From NCBI GenBank assembly GCA_029532625.1, contig JARFXM010000009.1, forward strand, positions 5,135,501-5,199,500: 64,000 nucleotides of DNA, given 5' to 3'. Under the pieces are notes generated by a model that saw only the letters and a list, made by a program, of their open reading frames with translations, was not told the DNA's origin and did not search any database. This document shows, piece by piece, positions 11,367 to 22,716 of this stretch (within the stretch, counting starts at the first letter, position 1; the number at the start of each line of letters is the position of its first letter). The position numbers and the translations under genes were made by a program. The stretch comes from Lomentospora prolificans (Eukaryota; Ascomycota; Sordariomycetes; Microascales; Microascaceae).

Positions 11367-12651
11367 ATGGCTTCCGAAGCCGAAGCCCCCCTTCTCGGCT
11401 CCAATGCCTCGCCGAGCATGAGCACTCTCCTCCCCAAGCTTGCTGCACTTCCTTTTGCGTTATGGAATCGAATGAGCAGGCGTATGCGAGTATTAAGCGG
11501 CATCATTGTCTTTATGTCAGTCGAAACTCCCGATTAAATTCGCCTTGGGAAGATCAAAAGCTGACTCTATATCTTCATCTCTTAGACTAGTAACGATGGG
11601 GCTCAGTTCCCGAGACATAGCCCCTCCAGTCCCTAGGATCTCGCTCCAATACCCCCATTCACCCTTCAACGAGTCCAAGGTCGCCCTCCTCATTGAGAAC
11701 CGACCGAACCCTATTCTCGCCCCTCTAATGCTCCACTTCATGTCCGTCGTTCCTCCCGACTGGCGATTCCGGTTCATGGGCTCCATCGAGTCTGTCGAGC
11801 ACATCAACAAATCTGTAGCCATACGCGAGCAGGTCAACTCGGGCAAGCTGGATCTCACCTACATCCCCTCCAACATGAGCACCGCCGGCCAAGAGATGAT
11901 TTCGCGTTTCCTCACCAACCTCTGGCTCTACGAGACCGTCCTCCAGCCTGCCGAATGGCTCCTCATCTTTCAGACCGACAGCATTTTCTGCGCCAACTCC
12001 AGGCTCAGCCTCAACGACTTCCTTGAGTACGACTGGATTGGTGCCCCTTGGAGCCCGAACGGCAGGTGGGGTGGTAACGGTGGTCTGTCTCTCCGTCGTG
12101 TGAGCACCATGATTGACGTCCTCAGGAATCAGATCCGTGCCGAGGACTCGGAGCCCGAAGACGTATGGCTGGCCGAGCGTGTTTCTCACCACCCCGGCGC
12201 CAAAGTTGCAAATGGCACCACCTCCATGACGTTCTCGGGCGAGCAGCACACCGGCCAAAAGATTCATCTCGACGACGATGAGGCTATTCGCAAGTATGGC
12301 TCCATCATGATCGCCGCTGAGGCGGGCGAATATGTTCAAGAAATTGACGGCTGGCGCGATGGCTTTTACGAGCCCATGGGTTACCATACCGGCGGCTCCG
12401 GCTCGCACCTCCACGCCGGCGTCTGGGGTACCCCTGAGCTTAGGAGGCATATTTGGAAGTACTGCCCCGAGGTCAAGATGACCCTAGCCATGGATGCTGC
12501 GAAATACGTCCCCGGCGAATGCAAAACCAACTGGAAGAGAGACCTCACCGGAGCGTCGACCGAGGAGATGGACACCGCGTATCCCTACGGTGTGGAGATC
12601 ATCGACGGAGAGGAGTACCCCATGCTTCCACCTGGTCTTACGCCCTTCTAA
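11367..12651 (+). CDS. DUF5672 predicted type II membrane glycosyltransferase
   Basis: Two exons (11367-11515, 11586-12651) encode 404 residues. A basic segment (WNRMSRRMR) precedes a membrane helix at about 42-57, predicting a type II Golgi/ER protein. Lumenal motifs are VALLIENRP, PPDWRFRFMGS, FQTDSIFCANS, DWIGAPWSP, GNGGLSLRR and EPEDVWLAERV, matching the GT-A-like DUF5672 pattern; D of QTDS and ED of EDVWL are candidate metal and catalytic residues (inference). It is a paralogue of the gene at 4948-6598. Both have a phase-2 intron inside the membrane helix, which argues for duplication rather than convergence. It lacks the KEKE tail and ends with a compact GLTPF. The start is the first ATG of the short first exon. 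The acceptor sugar target is unknown. Confidence 0.88.
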
Positions 12652-13602
12652 AGTAAAGGGGAGAAGGCCGTCCTTTCTATGGTTCGAGGTGATTCTTAGC
12701 ATGAGACATGGATGGTTTTGCCTTGGAATCAATTCCTCTTCTGTATCTTGTATGTGCAAGTTGCATTTAAATAGCGGGGAAAAGAAAGACAGAGATACAT
12801 AACACAACATACAGAAAGAAAGTCAGGGAAGGGAGGTCATAGGGTCTTTTCTATTTCTTTTTCTAACATAGAGAACTAACACCTGTATCATTGTCACGAG
12901 AAGGGAAATGGAGGAGCTACGGAGTTTTTTCTTTTTTGTCGTCTATCTTCCTTTTATAATCCTCTTTCGACCAAGTTTTGAAATTGGGCTTTCATGTTTT
13001 ATACCTAGTTACTGATTGAATGCCCTGGTACTTTTTAGATTCAGGAAGAAAATCTACAATTTCACCTTTTCAAGACTTCTATTCTTCCATGCTTCCACCC
13101 TACCTCTCTAGAGATTTTACCTAGTCAATCTTATCAGACAACGAGTATTGAGATGTAATCAAACCCTTGCATTCTTTCTCACTAATGGCTCAAGAACGCC
13201 ACTGCTATATATCAAGATGCAAGAAAGGGAGCCACGAGTAAAAGAGCGCGCGGCTGAAGACGCGGCCGTGGGAGTAGTCACCAGAAACGTCTCCATCGCC
13301 ACCAGAATTTTGCCGGTTCTAATGCACATTAATCCCTCCCTTCCCCTAGACACCTTTTTGGTCACTGAAAACTCCTTCTCCCATTTTTGGCATCCATTAG
13401 TCTTGGCAGGAAAAGCAAGGGAAAGAGGTTTAAAAAAAAAAAAAAAGAAAGCAAGAATTGAGGAGAGGGAAACGCCTATAGGAAGACAAGAGCAAGAAGG
13501 GAAACAACAAGAATACATGTCAACCCACAATATGCAGAAAGCGCTGCAAGATAAAAATGGGAGATTGCCGGCACAGACGTTGGTCGAGGCCCTCCAGGTG
13601 GT
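12652..13602. other. Convergent 3' region, DUF5672 and SEC12 genes
   Basis: These are the facing 3' ends of two genes. There are T-rich segments around 12840-13100 and a run of 15 A at 13432-13446. No supported coding sequence. Confidence 0.6.
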
Positions 13603-15501
13603 TTAGCCACCGATAGCCTGGCCGACAGCGCCGGCAATCTGGCCAAACAAGACCCCTTTGAAGACATCTTCGCCCATTTTCTCGGCCCAGTATCCCTGCT
13701 CCCTAAGCTTCTCCTTCCACAGTTTCTTTTGCTTCGCGGTGAGCTCCTCCCAGGAGGTTGCCTTACCCTCAGTCTCATCATAATCAACGCCGACCTGGAT
13801 CTGGGGCGGCACCTCGGCCTCGTCACCAGGAAGAACGGGTTCCTCACGGAGGACGAGCTGTTGCGTGGCTCGAGGAAGGCCACCAAGAACCCTGTTAATG
13901 AAGTCGTCTTGGGGGTTGCGGAGGGTGCCGTAGGGGCTGATGAACTTGGCCGCGCCGAGGATCGGAGGGCTGGAGCCTATAAGCTCGAGGAAGCCCTGGC
14001 AGATGATGGCGAGTATAAGGACAACGATGGAGAGGGTGATAAGGAAGGGCTTGGTCGCGGGGTTTGTAGACTTGGCGGCGACAACGTAACGGACGGGTCG
14101 CGGAGGGCCGCCGCGACGAGTAGGGACTGACTTGTCGACGAACTTCTTGAGAGGAATGGCATGTACGACGACAGTATTGGCCATAGAGATGCTAGCGAGC
14201 TTGACCGCTTGGGGGCGGGTAGTAGCCGCCTTCGGTGCGGTGTAGGTTGAAAAGGCCAAGCCGGTAATCTGAAGCGGGTGGACTTCTTTGAGAGTGCGGA
14301 GAGGGAAGAGCTCGTAGAGCACGGAGATGGTCTCGATGAACTTGTGCTCGAGTGTATACAGAGATATCGAAGAGTCGTGGCCGGCTACTGCAATGAGGAA
14401 CTGCACACGACCGATCTGGGCACCAGGGGACGCAGGAGGCGTGAGGTTTTGCACGGCGAGAGCGGTGGCTTGCGCAACATTCTTAGGCAGCTTGGTTACT
14501 ATAGCGACACGACCATTGTCACTGACCTTGCTAGGTAACCTGATGCCCTGAAGAAGCACGCCGGTCCGCTTGGGAAGGTTCGCCACGGCTAGGATGAAGT
14601 TGGGAGTCAGGTATCTGATGGAGCGGAATTGCGCACGCTGTACACCAGTTCCTGTGTTATGCGGAGTCGTGAACACAAGCCTGGAATCACCGGCAACGCC
14701 TTTGGTCACATCCACAGTGTAGATCTCGTATTCGTGGCAGTAGGCGATTTGATAGGAATCCTCACCCGTCTGGATGATGTCGATATCATCCGCTTGCTTC
14801 TTGAGCTCCAGCTTCCCCTTGCTCTTGGGGGCCGGCGGCCCAGTAGGTGAAACCTCAAATAGCGCAATCTCGAAATCCTTACCTAGGCCCGAAGCAGCCG
14901 CTCCGAGTTGCGTGCCCGAGGAAGAGGCGCCACCGAGGCGGAGGACGCGCTGGTACTCTTCGGGGTGCGTAGCGGAGAAGAGCGCGGTTCGCGATACCTC
15001 GGCAACATTTGCGGAGGGAACAGTAGAGCCGGCCGCGCGAGTCTTGGTGCCTTCGACGGCAAAGGTGCGGAGGTGTTCATTCTTTCCCTTTTGTACTTCG
15101 GCGGGGCTCGAGTTTATGCCGGCGTAGACGAGAACAGATTTGCCCTTTCGGGGTCCGACGGCGAGGGACGATACTGAGTCCTCATCGCGGCTGAGGTCGG
15201 CCTCACCCGCGACAGTAAGGTCGGATTTATCGTTGGCGTTGATTACGGTCTATAATAACCCCACACATTAGCGATATTCATAAGGAATGCTGGAGGATGT
15301 CGACAAGGTAATCTTCGTTGAGCGCAAAAGGAAATCTGAGTAGCAAACCGGCCAACGTACAATCTTATTGCCAACACCGCTCCGGCCTGGGCCACCTCCA
15401 CCTCCCACCACAAGTCTGGTCGGATCCTGGGGATCGAAGTCGCAAGCGTAGAGGGGGTAGGAAAGTGTCAACTTCGCACTAGGGAAATCAGGAGGCGCCA
15501 T
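13603..15501 (-). CDS. sec12: Sec12-type guanine nucleotide exchange factor for Sar1
   Basis: Two exons (15501-15361, 15249-13603) give 595 residues. The N-terminus has YACDFDP and then GGGGGPGRSGVGNK at residues 33-46, the glycine-rich K-loop hallmark of Sec12/PREB proteins that binds Sar1. A WD40-like beta-propeller of about 400 residues follows; repeats are weak, as usual in this family. One membrane helix lies at about 447-471 and a lumenal tail of about 120 residues follows. Family knowledge: Sec12 sits in the ER membrane with the propeller in the cytosol and loads GTP on Sar1 to start COPII vesicle budding. The lumenal tail ends with ETEGKATSWEELT and a basic stretch; no HDEL-type retrieval signal is present. 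The start is ATG in the context AAAATGGCG. Confidence 0.92.
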
Positions 15502-16081
15502 TTTATTATAGACGCTAGGATCTCGTCGGCCTCGGCTGGTAAGAATTAGGAGTTGAGATCGTTTCCGTGAGGAATGCGTCTTTGTCGTTATCTCTCTTTG
15601 TTTCAGCTTAGGCTCCTCTATGTTGTCGTGTTGCACATCTCAAGAGGATAACGATAAGGTTAGGCAAGCATGAGAATGAGGCTTGCAGGAGGCTAGGGGT
15701 GACGTCGACCAAGGGAGCGAGGTTGGGTTCATCATATGACGAAAATCACCAACTTAGGCCAGTTGGCACCTTCCATGTCACCAATGCAGAAAGCAGGGAG
15801 CTTGCATGGAGCTTGCGCTGATTGTACGTTGTGATTGGTTGTGAGCTAAAACTCCTGTCAGCTGCTGGCAGATGCTGTCAGTTAGTCACTAGCATTAAAT
15901 GTTCATCCACCAGGATTATACCATAATGTACATTGTATCGATGCGATCGATGCCCATGCCATGCCACCGATGACGTCTGATGCCCCTGATCTTGTCGCTC
16001 ACCCGGAACGATCCCCAGATACGTTTATTTCCAAGTTGATGACTAGGCATATAGGGTACAGAACATCGGCCACAAAACCAT
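15502..16081. other. Intergenic region between SEC12 and ALDH genes
   Basis: Both flanking genes are on the minus strand, so this is the SEC12 promoter plus the ALDH 3' UTR. No additional gene was seen. Confidence 0.6.
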
Positions 16082-17791
16082 CTACCCCTCCGTCAGATTC
16101 ACATGCACCGTCTTAATATTGCAGTACGCCGCCAGGCCTGCCTCTCCAAGCTCTCTCCCGATCCCGGATTGTTTCACCCCGCCAAAGGGTGTCCTAGCAT
16201 CAGAATCGTCAGTGCTATTAATAAAAACCATGCCAGCTTCCACCTCTCGCGCCGTCTTGTGCGCTCGCGCGAGGTCTTTGGTGAAGAGCATAGCGCCAAG
16301 GCCGTACGCCGAGTCGTTCGCAATTGCTACCGCCTCTTCATCGGTAGAGAAAGGCACAACAACGGCGCAGGGCCCGAAAATCTCCTCGCGGAAGATCTTC
16401 ATATTGGCTTTGACGTCGGAAAAGAGCGTAGGCTCGATAAAGTAGCCCTTTCCGGAGGCCACTTTGGCGGGACTACCGCCAATGACCAGTTTCGCTCCTT
16501 CTTCGATGCCGGATTGAATGTAGCTCAGGACACGATCGTATTGATCCACTGACACTTGAGGCCCTTGGAATGTCGCGTCTTCAAATGGATCTCCCAGTAT
16601 CGAGAGGCTTTTGACCAGTCGGGAGAACTCCTCAAGAAACTGGTCAATAACCTTCTCGTGCACAAGTAATCTCGAGTTCGCCGTACAGATCTGACCCGAG
16701 TTAGACATGATGCCGAGATGGGCATGTCTCGCGGCCTGGGCAATATTGGCATCTTCGAACACGATGAGCGGAGACTTTCCGCCAGTTTCCAGCGTAATAT
16801 TCTTCAGTGTCTTCGAGGCTAGTCGCATAATCTCCTTGCCCGTGGCTGTACTGCCGGTAAAGGCAACCTTGTCAACATCCATGTGCTCTACAAGAGCCGT
16901 CCCAGTTTCCCTTCCGTAGCCGTTGATAATGTTTACCACGCCTGGAGGGAAGCCGGCCTCTCGGATAAGACCCGCGACATACAGCACAGACAAGGGGGTC
17001 AGCTCGGAGGGTTTGAGCACTACAGTATTTCCGCAAGCCAGCGCCGGACCAAGTTTCCACCCAGCCATGGCCAATGGGTAATTCCATGGAATGATCTGCC
17101 CGCAAACGCCGACGGGCTCCTTGATTGTGTACGCCATCTTGTCCGGTCCGACATCGATGACTTGGCCAAAGTTCTTGTCGCTAAAACCAGCGTAGTAGCG
17201 CATGATCTGAGTGAACTGGGGGATATCGGATCCAAGGGAGACCGAATACGGTTTGCCGTTGTCAAGGGTCTCGATGGTGGCTATAATTTCGGCATCTCTC
17301 TCAACCAGGTCGGCGAGCTTGAGAAGGAGTGCCCCCCGATCGCTTCCAGACAGGCGCCTCCATGATGGGGCTCTGAGTGCCGCACGGGCTGAAGTGACGG
17401 CATTGTGGACATCCTCGGAATCTGCCGAGTAAACGGAACAAATGTCCTCTTCCGTTCTGTTGATGAGTGTTAGCGCGCGCACGTACTTATCAATATTCGA
17501 TGGCATGGCATACGTTGGATTGATCGAAGTGAGTTTCTGACCCTTCCTACTCGCTACGTATTCATTATTGATGAAGAGACCGATTGGCTGATTCCATCTC
17601 CTGCCATTGGGGGCCGTGAGTGGCACTTCTAACCCTGATGTAGAATAAACCGCAGAACGAGCGGCCTTTAATGAGTATGAGAAGGAGCGCCGATGGAAAG
17701 AAGCTCGGCGTGTCAATCTGCGCGATGCGGTAGACTCAACGCCGCAAGCTGTGATGGACGGAAATGAGCGGAGCATCATGTGCTTGTTCAT
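16082..17791 (-). CDS. Mitochondrial-type NAD(P)-dependent aldehyde dehydrogenase
   Basis: Exons 17791-17514 and 17456-16082 give 550 residues. The 57-bp intron has GTATGC, a CTAAC branch site and ACAG, is a multiple of three and contains no stop, so an unspliced reading gives 569 residues with 19 extra. Splicing restores the family sequence NPTTEEDI. Seen after splicing: N218 (IIPWNYP), cofactor-binding FTGSTATGK, general base E316 (LETGGKSP) and catalytic C350 (SGQICTANSR), all standard for the ALDH superfamily, which oxidises aldehydes to acids. The first 50 residues are Arg/Ser-rich (for example RRLTRRASFHRRSFSYS) and look like a mitochondrial presequence. ATGs at codons 1, 5 and 6 are all possible starts. 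Substrate range (acetaldehyde or broader) cannot be told from sequence. Confidence 0.93.
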   Translation of the reverse strand: MNKHMMLRSFPSITACGVESTASRRLTRRASFHRRSFSYSLKAARSAVYSTSGLEVPLTAPNGRRWNQPIGLFINNEYVASRKGQKLTSINPTYAMPSNIDKYVRALTLINRTEEDICSVYSADSEDVHNAVTSARAALRAPSWRRLSGSDRGALLLKLADLVERDAEIIATIETLDNGKPYSVSLGSDIPQFTQIMRYYAGFSDKNFGQVIDVGPDKMAYTIKEPVGVCGQIIPWNYPLAMAGWKLGPALACGNTVVLKPSELTPLSVLYVAGLIREAGFPPGVVNIINGYGRETGTALVEHMDVDKVAFTGSTATGKEIMRLASKTLKNITLETGGKSPLIVFEDANIAQAARHAHLGIMSNSGQICTANSRLLVHEKVIDQFLEEFSRLVKSLSILGDPFEDATFQGPQVSVDQYDRVLSYIQSGIEEGAKLVIGGSPAKVASGKGYFIEPTLFSDVKANMKIFREEIFGPCAVVVPFSTDEEAVAIANDSAYGLGAMLFTKDLARAHKTAREVEAGMVFINSTDDSDARTPFGGVKQSGIGRELGEAGLAAYCNIKTVHVNLTEG

Positions 17792-20700
17792 TACCTCCTA
17801 AGGTCCCAAGGGAGAAGAAGCGCTACGGAAATTATAGCGAGTAGTATCATCAGTACATGCAGAGGTTCAATTTTTCTGCTGAACAAGTATCAGCTTTCCA
17901 GGGGTGACGCGTAATTGATCGGTGATATTGGAGTTGCGTTGCGTTGCCTTCGATTGTCTAATTGTCGCAACCCGCCGAGGTGACCCGTTCATGTGAACCA
18001 TATAATGTGTCTTTGTCGTGGTGCCATGGCCAGCATGTCATGGTGCACAACATTGGATGGACGCACCTCTTGCGACACTGCGTGCTGCATCCAGTGTCGT
18101 CGTCGTGTCAGGGTCACATTCAACAGTCAGGGTGTGGGGCATGGGCAGGCATAAGATGCATGTGGGGTGATTCTCTTGCAACCAACTGGCAGCAGGTGTT
18201 TCCCGTCTTGGGAGACGCATGCATCGCACATTCACATTCCTCCATTGTAGGACGGCAACATCGTCGTGAAACCTCAGACTGGTGCAGTATGATTGAACCT
18301 TGGTCGATGGCTAATAAACACCTCATCAACATATACACACCTGGACGCAAAGAGAAGAGGCACAACTTGGTAAATGTCGGAAGACCGATTCAAACTTGCA
18401 AAATGTAGCAAATCAGAGTCTACAAAGTCCGCCCAGGGGGTGTAATACGTGGCAGAAAAGAAGCACGAGAAGGGGTTGATACAGTCGAACCATTCTGATC
18501 CGGGCTAAACGGTGCACCAGGCTGCCCGTATGTTGGATTTTGTATAAGAGTCTGAGCACCAAATCATTCAGACTTAGTGGCGCCAACTTGCAAGCGTATT
18601 CGGGGTTTATAGCGCACCATGGGAGACGCGGCTGGCCAAGTGTCCACTTTAGGTGCCATTAAGAGCCAGCAGAAACTCTGGCTGTAAGGCTGTTCTAGTG
18701 GAAAGCGGCTGTAAACACTTAAGCTGTGCGTGTATCAACGAATACAAAGCCTGCCAAGCTTCTTATACGGGGTTGGTACTCATCTTTCCCGTCTCTCCTT
18801 CCGCGCTGAATCACGAGTTCGAGGGCTTTCTGCTGGGCGTCATATATATCTGACGGCAACAATTACTCGGTATACGAAGGTAGAAACTACCTGCTTATTA
18901 CTTCTTCGGTGGTGACTTACGACACCTCCTTTAAGTTTTTGGGCGGCTCCTTACGGCGTTGAGCCCTCCTATTGATTTTAGTAGCTGTGAGACTGGTGGG
19001 AGAAGAAAATTGGCCCCCACTTGCGACGAATCCAGATAAGCTAGAGATTTAATTCTCTCAACCATTTTGCGGAGTTGAGCATCCATTCCAGGGCACTGGC
19101 TTCTTTTACAGCCCGATTTATGCTACATTCTCAACAGCTCCCAACCCTCAAGAAGTCGATCCCCGACTTTAACCCCCATGCGTGTGGAATTCCCACTTAG
19201 CTTGTTCTGCGCTTGACGTGATTTGGGCGATCGAGCGCCTCCTGTCAGGTTGTGGTCGGAACTTGCCGTCGTCAAAGTACTCCGCGAAGGTACAAAGGTA
19301 CAAAGGTACATCTGCACCGATCCGGTCCCATCAAGCCGGAACGGACCGGGGCCCGCCTTGACCCTTCGGGCGGAGGACGTTTGCCTTTTTCTCTTTTGGG
19401 CCCTTGGACAGGAACCAACAGCCTGTCTTGTTGGTTCGCTGGCACCAACCGCTGGCCGTGTCCAGTCCCATCTCCGAACACCCCAGACGACATGCCACCG
19501 AGCATAGTTAAAACCAAAGAACAGGCAGCTTCGAGTGAAGGGAAAGGATAGCGAAAGACCAATAGTTGGCGCAAAACAGAGAAGGGGTTTAAAAAATCAA
19601 AGAAAAAAAAAAAGGAGAGAAACCCCAAAAAAGAGCTGAAGCAGAATTTCACTCCGAAATCGACCAAGATGGGGCTGGCGAACAAGAGCTTTGGCCCTTT
19701 CCACAACAAGTAATAAGAAAAGCAGGCGAAAATCCCGCCACCCGCCCAATCCGTCCACCCCAGGAACATTGAATTCGCCCCGCTCACCATCACCTTTGAC
19801 CGCCAGACCGCCATCTGACCTGACTCCCCTGCGCGCCTCCTCGGCCACTTTTGCTAAATCCAATCACCGCCCTTTCCAGGAAAGCAACCTTGGAAGAGTC
19901 GCACACACCTCACCTACCTGCACGCCAGGCCTTTGATCCCTGGCAATTGACTCCAGGGTGTGCTGTCCTGGACCCATCGCCGGCTGGCCATCAACAGTGA
20001 GCGTTCCCTGGTGATTGCACCAAGGAAGCCGTACATGCCGCCATAGCGCACCACCCTCTAATAAACAACGCCATTTCGGTTTTCTTTTTCTTTTTTATAA
20101 TCTCTTCCATATGCACACCGTTCAGCCAAGCCTCATCTTACTTGGAAGGATGAGAGGAGGGAAAGGGGCTCGGGCAAGGTGCTAACACGTCACCTTCGGG
20201 TGTGTCTAGCTCCCTCGTCCGCCCGCTTTGCTTTGTTTCATGCCGCCTTTCTTTTTCCTTTCGCCTTGCCTACCATTTCTCCAAGTTTGCGTCGCGCATC
20301 GCATCGCGCCGCGCGTGGCTGCCGGATGCTTACTTCCTGCAGAATCACCTACCTCTCCTGGTACAGCCACGCACTTACAAGAACCTGCCGATTCATTGAT
20401 CACCGCTCTTCTTACCTCCAGTCCCTTTCCGGCGTTATTTCCCTCAGCTCCTGCCAGCACGATCGAAAATGGAAGAATATCTAGGGGAGTAGTAAAAAGA
20501 AGCAAGCGGGAAATCATATCTGGAAAAGCAATGCGCCGAACTCGTTTTCCCTTTTCCTCACCCCTCCTCCCTCTATATCTGTCTCTCATCCCGCCCGCCC
20601 CTTGGCCGTGACGCGCATCTGCACAAAACACTCTTAAAAGTACGCGGACTCTTGTCCACCCATACCATTATCTACTCGCCCCCGCCCAATGAAAAATGAA

Positions 20701-22716
20701 TAAAATAAATAACATAAAATAAAAAAATTAATGTGCACAGCACACATCCGAGAAAAGGCGAAAAGGCGGCTTGCCGTCTGGGACTGGTCACAAACCCACA
20801 TACATGGAGGACTCTGGTAGAACCACCCCCCTCTTTCAACTCGCCATCAAATCGTGCAGCTGTTCTTGGTGCCCAACCACTGTCCACAAACGTGACGTGA
20901 CAATACCTTCCTCCTTTACTAAGACGGCATGTAATATGGGTGGAAGATGACCCGCCAACTCTGTTCTCAAACCTCGTGCGCATTACATCACAGCCTGCTT
21001 CTATTCATAATTGCCCTCCGCCTCGGGCAGGCTGGCTTAGCCTACGAGTTGACACCCTGGCAAGCGAACATTGAACGCACTAAAACCGCCCGGGACCCTT
21101 GCTCGTCAGCTGCGTTGACGCCCAAGCCCGAAACGAAAGGATGTGATGCTGATGGCGCATGAAGATCCCTCCTAGACGTCGCTCGGCGGTTCTTTTTTGG
21201 TGGCACAAGACTGGATACGGCAAGGAGGAAGCAAAGCTAAAAAAAGTGATTTGAAAAAAATCTAACAATTTCGATCTACATACATACCGCTAGTTCTGTT
21301 CTCATCCTATGCGAAGTATGCCAATGTATAGTAGGGTATGCAAGACGAGATGCGAGGGTATAAACTGGGGGATCTTGAGGAATATTTTGCGAATCGAAGG
21401 CACCGAGCTGAGGAACCAATATAAGTGAAGGAAAAAAGAGTAAAGAAAAAAAAAAGGAATAAGTAAAGGACGAAGCAACAAAGCGAGCTCAAAATGAAAT
21501 GTTGGGCAAGGGTACCGGGTAGTGATCCCTCCGTGCTCCCGCCCTTCTACTTTGTGAACTCCCCGACCTAAGGAAATAAATGGCTCCCGAAGCTCCCACA
21601 TGCATTCGTATAGATGAATCTACCCTCCAACCTAGAAGGCGCATCGATTGCTCGTGCTGTAATCTCTCCCCTTTAAAACGATAAGCTTCGGACAGGACAG
21701 AGGAAACCAAACAAAGGGTGGCTTAAAGAAGAGTGGGCAGTCTAGTAGGAAAACCGAGAAGAAATAGAAAAAAAAGACCGACATTGAAACCGCAGCCGAA
21801 CCTGATGATGTTATCTTCCTGCTTACATTGAAAAGAAAAACGCAAATTTCAATCTGTGGTATCATCCTGCTAAAGAACTTCAAAGACGAGAGTCCGACCA
21901 AAGGAGAAAAAAAAAAGAAAAGAAAAAGGAAACGGGTGAGGAAATAGAAGGCCTTTTCGAGCCCTAAAATTCAACCTTAAAATGAAAGAAAAATCACCAT
22001 ATCCTGCTCTTTTGCCGCGAAGGGGGGTGGATGTAAAATGGGAAGCGCAAATGCATCTCCCACACAGCTAGGCTGTAGTAATCCCTTGTCCCCTGCGAAC
22101 CGGATCGTCCCTTCTCGGGACCAAATCGAACGTTGGTTTGAATTGCTCTCCTTCCCTTCCTGACCGCCTTTCCCGTGCCTCTTCTTTTCGTCATGGCACA
22201 TAAGAAAGTAGAGTGGCATTTATTGGGGGTCAGCGGTGCAGGCGCGGAAACCTAAGCCCCCTTGGACCTCGCTCGTATCTATGGCGAAGAGCGAGAGGCA
22301 AGCGTACAAAGAACCTCTTATGCGTGATTAGTTCTGTGGTACTAGTCCTCTATTCTCAAGAGACTAGGGCGCGCAGGGCGTGAACGGAGCGTTGGCTCGT
22401 GGTTGAAAGTTGGATATAGCAAGGTTGAGAGTAACCGTCCACGCCTTCGGTGGCGGCCTTGTGGTTGCCCACATATGCAAGTCTTTAAACTGGAAAAAAG
22501 AAAGGTTGGTACAAAGGAAAGCAACTCTTTCGAGTCGATACGTGTTCAACGTAGATGGGTGCGACGCGGCCGCGCTTTGAATCCCGATTTCGGTGGCTAG
22601 TCGAAAGTGGATATTCGTGGGGTTCGATTGCTTTTTCAAGAGATTGAATCAAAGCTAGGGATTTGCCAGGTCCTCTATATTCGGCGCTGCTCCTGCGTTT
22701 GATAAGCCTTTCCTCA
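17792..22716. other. 4.9-kb gene-free interval upstream of ALDH
   Basis: This holds the ALDH promoter and the bZIP 3' region. It contains polypurine/polypyrimidine stretches (about 19560-19640, 20220-20600, 21400-21500, 21900-21940) and an A/T-rich segment at 20695-20730. Stop-free runs of up to about 100 codons here are explained by T-rich composition. No domain or tRNA was seen. An unannotated transcript with long pyrimidine-rich leaders is possible but not demonstrable. Confidence 0.5.
19287..19310 (+). repeat. Perfect 3 x 8-bp tandem repeat
   Basis: The unit AAGGTACA occurs three times without change (19287-19294, 19295-19302, 19303-19310). It is a short minisatellite with no associated gene. 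Confidence 0.9.

Noticed and set aside
21302..21601. 99-codon hydrophobic minus-strand frame resembling a membrane protein
   Set aside because: Its Phe/Leu content comes from T-rich tracts on that strand, and there is no family similarity.
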